A DNA stretch of 64,000 nucleotides from Pictodentalium vernedei (lineage: Eukaryota; Mollusca; Scaphopoda; Dentaliida; Dentaliidae), in assembly GCA_031216915.1 (NCBI GenBank), contig JAUFNR010000125.1, positions 47,109-111,108 on the forward strand, in the 5' to 3' direction. A model generated the notes under the pieces. It was not told where the DNA came from. It worked only from the letters and a program-made list of their open reading frames with translations, and searched no databases. The position numbers and the translations under genes were made by a program. Shown piece after piece: positions 55,991 through 64,000 of this stretch. Numbering within the stretch: position 1 is the stretch's first letter; each line of letters begins with the position of its first letter.

Positions 55991-57182
55991 TCTTTAGCTC
56001 ATTAGTGTTCCTACGGGTGAAGGGTTTTTATTTTTCTTTTTAGAAACAGAAACTGGGTTGTGCTAATAATGTTTTCGCTCCCAAGACAACACCAAATATT
56101 ACCACAGCTGAGCCCAAAAGCACTTGTTACCATCCATGGTAGCAGTTCTGTACAAAAAACTGATTACACCTAATTTGGGTATAACATAGCCGGCAGCCAT
56201 CTTGAATTTTAGACAGCACCCCAATAGATTTGTTTTCATCCCAAGGTGATAATTAATGTGCCCAAGAAGTTTCATAGAGATCGGTTCATAAATACAGCCT
56301 CTAGCCCGAGCCGTATTGACATGTGCAGTTACTGTGAAAAAGTTCTGCTGAATAAAGCAAAGTTCATCTCATTTGCATAACTTCTGCATGAGAAAAAAAA
56401 CCTGTATTATACGTAATGTACTCCATGTGATACAACATTCATACAAAACCAATTATTAAAATCAGAACTTTCATACAGACGTTCTGTACAAAAAACTGAT
56501 GCACTAATTTTCTGTACAAAATAGCTGCCGGTGGCCATCTTGAATTTCGGACTCCACCCAAAAACACTCGTTCTCGCCCCGCGGCGATCCCAAAGGTACC
56601 CAAGAAGTTTTGTAAAGATCGGTTCATGAATACGGCCTCTAACGAAAGCCATTCAGAAGTTCTGTACAAAAAACTGATTGTACCTAATTTCAGTACACAA
56701 TGGACACCGGCAGACATCTTAAAAAAGTATAGATCAGTTTATAAATACAGCTCCTAGCCGAGCCGTATTGACATGTGCACTAACAGTGTATAAGTAGTAC
56801 TGAATAAACCAAAGTTCATCTAATTTGCATAATTTCAGCACGAGAAAAACCCGTATTATATGTGATGTATTCCATGCTGCTAAAATAAAAATTTATTCAT
56901 TTAACATGGAATACATCACAACAAAAGACTGTTCTGAACAAAAGACTGATTGTGCTAATTTCAGTACAAATGGCTGCTGGAGGCCATCTTGAATTTTAGA
57001 TCGCACCCAAAAACACTCGTTCTCATTCCACGGTGATAACAAAGGTATCCAAGCAGTTTCGTAAAGATCGGTTTATAAATACGGCCTCTAGCCCGAGCCG
57101 TATTGAATTCTTGATGCTGGACAGACAGACGATGGGCCATGGCATAACATCAAATTTGACTATGTCAAAGCTGAGCTAAAAA
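55991..57182. mobile_element. Non-autonomous element with TTTAGCTCA / TGAGCTAAA ends and tandem core
   Basis: The left end is atctttagctcattagtg and the right end is caaagctgagctaaaaatg, giving 9-bp inverted termini. The core repeats 'gttctgtacaaaaaactgat', 'ggccatcttgaatttt' and 'gatcggttcataaatacggc' at about 56145, 56484, 56660 and 56930. The right end is preceded by 'ggacagacagacgatgggcc', typical of this bivalve repeat group. No ORF. Confidence 0.6.
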
Positions 57183-57833
57183 TGGGGAGTATCCAGAGTA
57201 TCACATGACAAAAAAGGTATTTGTAAAGGACTCCGCCTTTCAAGGACAATGGGACAGCGTTGACATTCACCACCATACAGCCTTGAGGTTGTATTTGGAA
57301 TCCCTGTGTTTGTTGTTCTGATGATATATTATTTTATTATTATCAGTTATGGTACAAATATGGTATCGATAGCACACTTTCAGGAACTGCTGATGTGTGA
57401 TGTTGACTGTGTGTCAGTGCATGAGGTACACATATACTTTTGGGGTTCTATACACCACATCCTTCATTTTGCTGTATAATTTGTGTAAATTGTTTTGGAA
57501 TTTATAAAATTTCAGACTTAGGAATTTCATAGTATTGTTTTGGCTTTTGTTATGGTGCTTTATAGGTAATGGGCAACTTAGTTTGAAAAAAGAGGTTCAT
57601 GAAGATTCAGCCACAGGAAGATTCAGCCCTCATACTTTTTCCGAGAACATTCGGTGTCAGGCGTGGCCGAATCTTATCACCTCAGAGATCAAATCATCAC
57701 AAATTTTTTTTTTAATTGTTGTATGCATTTTTTCTATTGTTTTTTTTAAGCATTTATGATTACTGATCATGTCAAAATTGTGCAATATGAAACAAACCTT
57801 AATGAAGCTGGAACAAAAAAAAGCCTTCCGAAA
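57183..57833. other. No gene recognised
   Basis: AT-rich; short frames (57535-57759) lack motifs. Confidence 0.4.
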
Positions 57834-58095
57834 ACAAGCTGAGGGCTTCTCAGTTCGAATCTCACATGCGACAACTGTACTAAGGCGTACTGCACATCGA
57901 TGATGCACTTGTCTTCAACCTATGCTAATCCTGCTTGTTTGGAGTTACTATGTTGAGGAGCCTGACAGTTGCTTGCAATTGCCCGGTGGTTCTCCCCGGG
58001 TACGCTGGGTCCCCCCCCCCCCCCAGTAAGACTATCCAATATGTGGTGACCCTGGCTGTAAAAGGTGTTGTTAAACCTCAATAAATACAGAAATC
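57834..58095 (+). mobile_element. tRNA-SINE with internal deletion
   Basis: Head with B box agttcgaatct (57862-57872), then a jump straight to 'gtactaaggcgtactgcaca', i.e. the 'cttgggcaagacactt' block is missing. It continues to 'cggtggttctccccgggtac', a C tract at 58012-58024 and the tail 'aaacctcaataaatac'. Confidence 0.8.
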
Positions 58096-58159
58096 AAATT
58101 TGGTGGATTTTTGAATGATGGTTTTGATTAGGGTGAGGGTTGGGGTGTCTTTGTTTATA

Positions 58160-58593
58160 CAGTGCAGCCCACTTAATTGGATATCTCTTAATTGTATATC
58201 CCAGTTAACTGAATATAATTACCCAATACACAAAATCATTTACCATGCCTCCAGTACACATTTGACCTCTTAATTGAATATAGATTATAGAGTAATCTCC
58301 TGTTAATTGAATAAAAAATCTTGTAACATGTCGAGAAATTTCCCTGACTCTTCCCAGTTTTCCTATGGTTATTGACAAATTTGGCCTCAGTGCATCCAAT
58401 ACAGGCATTTAATCTACTATATCGTGTTTGACAGAGCTCATGGAGCTCTGTCAAACAAAATATAATAGAATAAATGCTAAGTTTATCTCTGGATTACGGG
58501 AAAGTGACACAATAATTACTGTTAATTTAATACACATGTTAAATGAATAATTTTTATTGGCAAAGTGGCTCTTCTATTAAAAGGTTTCCATTG
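58160..58593. mobile_element. TA-flanked MITE with perfect internal 14-bp hairpin
   Basis: Begins cagtgcagcccacttaattg and ends aaaaggtttccattg, with TA on both sides. The internal hairpin gtttgacagagctc-atg-gagctctgtcaaac is at 58426-58456. Inverted relative of 4094-4490, whose right end reads ccaattaagtgggcttcatt. Confidence 0.65.
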
Positions 58594-60610
58594 TACAGCA
58601 AAAACAGCAAAAACAAATATCATAAACTAATAATGAAACTATGTACTTGAGAAATTTTCAAGTGGTCATTCTAGAATATGTTTCACCTGATACTTTTCAG
58701 TTTTGAAGGTTAAAATGTCATTGTTATTGATTGAATGGCATTGATTGAATTTAAAACCATTGTAAAACCGTTTGATCGAATTTAAAATCATTGTAAAACC
58801 GTTTGATCGAATTTAAATCATTGTAAAATCAGTGATCACTGATTATCTGATTAAAGTGATTATCTAATTAAACAAGTTGGAGTGGGTGGAAGGGTGGTTG
58901 ATATGTGCTACCTCGACTTGTCATGAATGCGACTTTGATGTTTCTTTTTTGAAGTAAACTGTATCAATTTGTGTGAAGTTGAGCAACAACTTGTTTTACC
59001 CCAGAGCTCTATCACTGTAATTTCCAAAAATGCACTTTGGGAGAATTTAAAGTAATCAATGATCAACAGTTTGGGATAGAACCCACCTTATCTTGGTATA
59101 TAATTACCCAATCAGATATGAACAGGTCGGGGTAGGACCCATCCTATTCATACATATAAATGGAAGAGCATTTCCATCGTCCCCACAAATCTTTTAACAC
59201 GCTTCTGAATAAGATGAATTCATGCTACGTCTGTGAATTGTGTCAAAAATCTTACTCTCATAAAATTAATTATTATCGACACAGACGAAAATTACACAAA
59301 AATGTAAATTTTAAGGTGATTCTAAACTGAAGATTGTACTTTGAGTGGACAGGTCGAAAACATGATGTTTTTTTATTACTGTTCAATAGTAATGGTTATT
59401 TAATACATGAATGATTGCTTCCTGCCTAATAGATTACAAAAATGTGATAAAAATTTTTAAAAAAAGAATTTACTCACCTAAAAAATGCTTTTAAAAATCC
59501 CTAACTCACGGTCAACTTCCTCCTGCCACCAAAAACTTAAAATATGAATCTCACATTGAAGAATATGTTTTCTATGTGCACTAGAGAACAACAGTTGAGT
59601 CATAACTTTTTAAAAAATAAATCCAATAGTATGTTCATTTAAATTTTTGAAGGACCACTGCATGCACTGGTCCAGCCATTTTTCACAGGGAATTATTTAC
59701 AGTTCAAAAGTATGGCACACCACATTAATCAGTAATCTAGTTGACCTCCCCTGGAAATATTAGCCACACAAGTGATATGTCTGTTCTGCCCTCTTGCACA
59801 AGTAAAACTGTCTTGACATGAAATGACCCTGTTGAAAGTGTATCGTCAAATCCCAATAATAGAAAATAAAAGACTGCGTGGCCACCCCCCACACAAAACA
59901 ATTGAATTTTTCAAAATTGAAAAAGGGACATAACTCTTGCAAAAATTGTTGGATCAAACCCTGATCTGACTTGACCTGCATTTTATGTTGATACACCTAC
60001 ACAACAAATGTTATTTGATTCTGTCAATTACAACTCAAGTTATTGGTTGGAAACTAAAAAAAAGGAGTTTTCAAAGTTGAAAAAGTGTGACACTGGAATC
60101 ATCTACCAGGACTACATGTAGGCTCGAAGGGACGTTATGGAATTGAATTCCGCCAATAAGTCGTATCGATTGGCCAATACTTACAGTGCTCAAAGTATAA
60201 AATATTCGTCCAATTATTGAAAAAATCCAATAAGGTGCTTAATGTATAAAAGTATTTTTCATGTGCTAAATGCTATGTTTTGGATCATGAATAAACTCAT
60301 GTTGTGTCAGAAACCTACCTTGTATTATTTTCTTTTTGGTGGTGAGCTGAACCGTGGCGACGTGACCAGGTGGCGACTCGACCCGGTGGCGAGTTGACCC
60401 AGTCGCGAGTTGACCCGTTCTCAAAAATTTGAAGCTCGATTGTGCCTTGTGTGTGTTGCCATACTTCACTTTCTTTAGAATTTCTATGCAACGACTGATA
60501 AAATAATTTTCTAGAGAAAAATTTCATGTTCACACTTCTATCATATTTTATTTGTGATTAGGAGGTCTAGTATACGGTGGCTGGTTTAGGACCTAGGAAA
60601 TATTTTTTTT
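58594..60610. other. No gene recognised; small local repeats
   Basis: Twofold 'aaaccgtttgatcgaattta' at 58770-58818. At 60358-60412, 'ggtggcgactcgacccggtg' and 'gcgagttgacccagtcgcg' form short repeats. No domain-bearing frame. Confidence 0.4.
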
Positions 60611-60850
60611 ATCTCGTTCGCACGACTTAGTATCTCGTGGGAACGAGATAATTAAGTCGTGCGCACGACATAATTATTTCGTGCGCACGAGATAATAAGT
60701 CGTGCGCACGAGATAATAAGTCGTGCGCACGAGATAATTATCTCGTTCCCACGAGATACTAAGTCGTGCGAACGAGATAATAAGTCGTGCGCACGAGATA
60801 ATTATCTCGTTCCCACGAGATAATTATCTCGTTCGCACGAGATACTAAGT
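60611..60850. repeat. Palindromic repeat cluster of TCGTGCGCACGA units
   Basis: About a dozen 20-22-bp blocks alternate 'aagtcgtgcgcacgagataa' and 'tatctcgttcccacgagata'. Each block is itself near-palindromic. In addition 60611-60653 and 60736-60778 are exact reverse complements (43 bp), so the region can form both small and large cruciforms. Confidence 0.95.
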
Positions 60851-61423
60851 ATAGCTTTTCATTGCCACGTGATTAACTGATGTTCACGGGAAAATACCTC
60901 CAACTAACTCCTTCTTTCAATGATAAATTTATAGAATAAATCTTCAGCCGCGGTGTACATATTTCTCGATCAAGGGACTGAATACAATCTTCACAAGATT
61001 GAAACAAATGTTTTTTTTAAACATATTCTGACATGTCTTATGTAAAAAAGTGTTTTGCAGATCATACGATAATCTTGCTTGCGTAGTGATCCTAATTATT
61101 TCAAGCATTCGCCAAAGAACAATTTTGTTATAATCCGTTGTTTATAGGGAACTATTTTATTAAAGAATTTATACACAGTAAATGCTCTTATGATTTAATT
61201 AACCCTAGTTAAACTGTGACACCCTGGATGATTTAATTTTATAAAACTTTGTCGACCGAATAATATGCGAATCCATTTGGTATTACTATGGAAGTTCAGC
61301 AATTATTCAGTCCTTAGGCGTACTAATTGGTAAATCTGCCCGACGGACGATGGTCCAAATTAATGTTCCAGAATATTTGGAATTCAAACACAAAGACGGG
61401 GTGGATAGACCAATGAGGTAGTC
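60851..61423. other. No gene recognised
   Basis: AT-rich spacer to the left of a long (ttta)n tract. Confidence 0.4.
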
Positions 61424-61426
61424 TAT

Positions 61427-61481
<55 letters not shown>

Positions 61482-62043
61482 TTGGGGCAGAGTTAACGAC
61501 ACTTTCGACAGCCAGGGTCACCTCGTGTCGGACAGTTTCACGGGTGGAGGAAGCTGGAGTATCCGGAGAGAACCTCCAATCAACGGCGAGCAACTGTCAG
61601 ACTCCCCAACGCACTAACTCTTCACAAGCAGGGTTAGCATTGGCTGAAGACAAGTGCACCATTGACGTGCAGTACGCCTTAGTACACAACACCACCGCGC
61701 CCCCACGTCGACAATTGGAATTAACTCTATCAACACTGACACCATGGAAGGTATCATTTCAGTCAAAACTGTCAACGGCGAAATGGGCGAAACCAGTCTG
61801 GTTGGTTGGGAGGATCAGTAAAAATTTAATCCAACAGCTCTGTCGAGCTGCTGGATTAAATTCTTTCCGAGCCTCGCTTCAGATTTTTTGCTCTTTACAT
61901 CGTCTGCTCGTCCACTACCAATTTTTTCTTCACGCAAACATTTATGCGCACCGGGTTGAAAGAGGGTTAAGTGTCTTGTCCAAGGACACACCGCGGTTGC
62001 CGGACCTGCATCTCTACCTACTGAGCCACCGCGCTCTCTGACT
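61424..62043 (-). mobile_element. tRNA-SINE carrying a 244-bp insertion
   Basis: The tail is an expanded (ttta)n run (61424-61484); the body 'cacctcgtgtcggacagttt' follows; the conserved block 'gtgtcttgtccaaggacaca' and the tRNA head 'ctacctactgagccaccgcg' end near 62035. Between about 61719 and 61962 unrelated sequence interrupts the element. That insert contains an 18-bp stem (61823-61840 with 61845-61862, one mismatch, loop tgtc). Confidence 0.8.
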
Positions 62044-62077
62044 TAGAAGTGACCGCAACCCAGGATATAAAAATCGA

Positions 62078-62638
62078 CAAAGAAAGAGTCATGGTCGATT
62101 GTAACCCGAATTGGCGAGAGGGGGGTCAAAGCAAGTGGGTCTTTGGGTGGCCTGCATAATAAAGAAAAGCCAGATTTTGAAGAGTACCTTGATGGCACAT
62201 TGGGGGAGGGGGTACTGTTGTTCAAGATGAGGGCGCAGTCGCTGGAGCTTAGGTGGAAAAGTAGGAACAACAGTGAAAAGGAGTGTCAAATGTGTAATTT
62301 AGGCGTAGTGGAGACCCTAGAACACTTTCTATTAGAATGCCCAAAATACCAGTCTAACAGAATAAGATTCACCGGGCGTATAATGGGGAAGCGTGATGGG
62401 AGAATAAAGGACATGTGGTTAGTGGATGACGCAAAGGAGAGGGTTGGTATGCTTATCGGAGAGATGGGGGAGAATAGTGTAGGGGATGACATCAGACAGT
62501 TCGTCTCGGAGAGTTGGGAGGAGAGTAGAGCCGTGGAGATAGGGAGGCATTTGGGAGTACAGGGCAAATAAAATCCTTCTCACCTGAGAACCGCGGCAAA
62601 TCAGCGGCCGGCTAATTACTACTAGGCTGTAACAAAAA
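62078..62638 (+). mobile_element. 5'-truncated non-LTR retrotransposon, copy C
   Basis: Plus-strand copy of the LINE seen at 8.8-11.4 kb: aagaaagagtcatggtcgat through the Cys/His region to the 3' block 'cggcaaatcagcggccggct'. It is cut 3' by, or adjacent to, the Tc1 element starting at 62641. Confidence 0.82.
62143..62571 (+). pseudogene. C-terminal end of LINE ORF2, copy C
   Basis: 142 codons of open frame: HNKEKPDFEEYLDGTLGEGV, then CQMCNLGVVETLEHFLLECP (C-x2-C..H..C knuckle) and FVSESWEESRAVEIGRHLGV before the stop. It corresponds to the last part of ORF2 and is uninterrupted, unlike copies A and B, so it gives the best reading of this end. Truncated 5'; no catalytic domain. Confidence 0.8.
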
Positions 62639-62640
62639 TA

Positions 62641-64000
62641 TACTATTCAAAAAAGTAGGGAATGTCCAAACTGAAGTTGATATTTTCAGAAAAAGTTATT
62701 GGATACGCGCGCGTTTGGACACATGAATATGTTACCAAGTTTAATGTCATAATGAATGTCACCACCTTACGAAAACTTCGTGCAGGTTTTTCGCACGAGC
62801 GCCGTGTTAATGTCTGTGGGGTACGTTTTGAAATTTTCATTTGTACTGGACGGGCTTTTTCGAAGGTCTCATCGTTCTTTCCTTGATATAAACTCGTTCA
62901 TCGATAGTTTTTGGTCGAAACGTAACTTTTGAGGTAGGCGAAGACTGACAGGTGACGAACGTTTACGTGCCGTTGACATGTTGGAAGCTGGCAACAGACA
63001 TACTGCAGTGACTCAAATTCAAAACGTTACTCAATTGGTGATTAGAAGGTTGTGGTCACGCTACCGTCAGACAGGCAATGTTGATGACAGACGGCAATCA
63101 GGTCATCCAAGGGCGACAACAGATAACCAGGATCGTTTCATCCGAACCACAACGTTACCGCCATCAAAGTGCCTCAGAAATTGGACAACAGGTGTACCGA
63201 GCGACGACAGATGTGCGTGTCAGTGGTCAGACTATCCGAAATCGCCTACACAGCTGGAATTTGTACGCTCGACGACCTCGAATAATTCCATGTTTGACTG
63301 AATGTCACATCGCAACAAGGCGTAATTGGTATGGAGCACGACTGCGATGGAACAATAGTCGGTGGAGCAACTTCATGTTTTCCGATGAATCGAAGCTCAC
63401 TCTCGATTTCCACTACAGGCGAAACAGAGTGTGGAGGCGGCGGAACGAACGATACCATGATGTAACCGTTAGACAGCACGCTCGTTTTGGTGGTGGATCG
63501 GTTTTGTTGTGGGGAGGCAAAACCATGACAAGAAGAACAGTATTAGATGTCACCCAAGGGCGTGTCACAGGGCAGTACTACCGTGACAACATATTAGCAG
63601 CTCATGTGATGCCATTTGCGCGACGTCACAGCCGTTGGTTCATTTGTCAAGATGACAATGCAAGAGTACACAGCCTTGACCAGCACTAAGTCCAGAACTT
63701 TCACCAAACGATCACGTCTGGGATATGCTTGACAGGCGCCTGCAACAACGCCAACAGCCAACTACAATTGTCCAGGAACTCGCCTCTGCACTCCAGGAAT
63801 AATGAAATAACATCAGTCAAGCTGATATTGGACGGCTGGTGAGGAGTATACCACGTCGGATCCGCGCTTGTCTCGCGAACCGAGGAGCATTTACAAGGTA
63901 TTGAGGTCTTGGATTGTATGTGGTAAATTCTCTGACCGACCGTCTATTCTTCTACAGCTCAGTGAGTGGAATGTGTGCTTGTCAGACACCCAACTATCGT
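62641..64000 (+). mobile_element. Tc1-like DNA transposon, running off the window
   Basis: The left terminus tactattcaaaaaagtaggg after TA (62639-62640) shares its first 11 bases with the TIR of the 44.8-kb element. The transposase frame follows on the plus strand; the right TIR is not reached by 64000. Confidence 0.8.
62978..63903 (+). pseudogene. Tc1-type transposase, frameshifted and internally deleted
   Basis: N-terminal HTH part (62978 onward): MLEAGNRHTAVTQIQNVTQL and RRLWSRYRQTGNVDDRRQSG, then a frameshift near 63140. The central frame (to 63689): SDESKLTLDFHYRRNRVWRR (first Asp at 63384), GGGSVLLWGG and FICQDDNARVHS (second Asp). About 25 residues are missing after VHS; the frame resumes as ALSPELSPNDHVWDMLDRRL, where the third acidic residue is Asp (NDH) instead of the common Glu (IEH). 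A stop follows LASALQE, with residual coding (SIPRRIRACLANRGAFTRY) beyond it to 63903. Confidence 0.85.

Overview
The window is eukaryotic, intron-scale, AT-rich animal DNA with almost no long host open frames. The organism is most likely a mollusc, probably a bivalve. This rests on the 5S rRNA sequence, on Helentron-type elements carrying nucleosome-length internal satellites (the pearl/CvA/MINE-2 style described from bivalves), on AGCTCACC/GGTGAGC-ended repeats, and on tRNA-headed SINEs with an (AATA)n tail. The species assignment is inference; no certain host protein-coding gene was found, only three weak exon candidates (12.4-12.7, 17.0 and 18.9 kb).

Layout. 0-8.4 kb: dispersed repeats, including two tRNA-derived SINEs (698-1069 and 3485-3797), a TA-flanked MITE (4094-4490) and a Helentron-like element with about eleven 166-bp units (5653-7740). 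8.8-11.4 kb: two 5'-truncated copies of one non-LTR retrotransposon, head to tail on the minus strand. 12.3-17.2 kb: a compound tetranucleotide microsatellite, a perfect 36-bp-arm hairpin, a 48-bp minisatellite of exactly 21 units, and a direct duplication of about 455-480 bp. 17.2-18.05 and 32.08-40.77 kb: two parts of a 5S rDNA array (unit about 470 bp, minus strand), separated by a 14-kb block that interrupts the array at a single unit position. The 14-kb block holds a diverged 2-3-kb duplication, two more Helentron-like elements, and a 986-bp exact-looking tandem duplication carrying ten perfect GGTCA-CAG-TGACC palindromes.

One 5S gene in the second array segment (32409-38356) is split by a 5.8-kb Tx1/L1-like non-LTR retrotransposon with a 28-bp target-site duplication lying inside the gene. 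Removing the element and one duplication copy restores a 470-bp unit. Just beyond the array is a lone L1-type ORF1 (41033-41878) with one in-frame stop. 42.0-43.8 kb holds a fourfold 180-bp array built from a dispersed SINE-like body. 44.8-46.4 kb is a degenerate Tc1 transposon. 46.6-52.7 kb is a full-length but inactivated I-group LINE (gag-like ORF1, endonuclease, RT, RNase H) inserted into a tRNA-SINE with a 12-bp duplication. 53-61 kb is repeat-rich non-coding DNA, including a strongly palindromic cluster at 60.6-60.85 kb. 61.4-64 kb holds another SINE, a third copy of the truncated LINE, and a second Tc1-like element running off the window edge.

The 'genes' here are thus a working 5S RNA array (seven full-length copies) and parasitic elements. 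The most interesting relations are target choice (LINE into 5S, LINE into SINE, SINE into a duplicated repeat), apparent 3'-tail sharing between the I-group LINE and a SINE-like repeat, and repeat arrays built from mobile-element parts.
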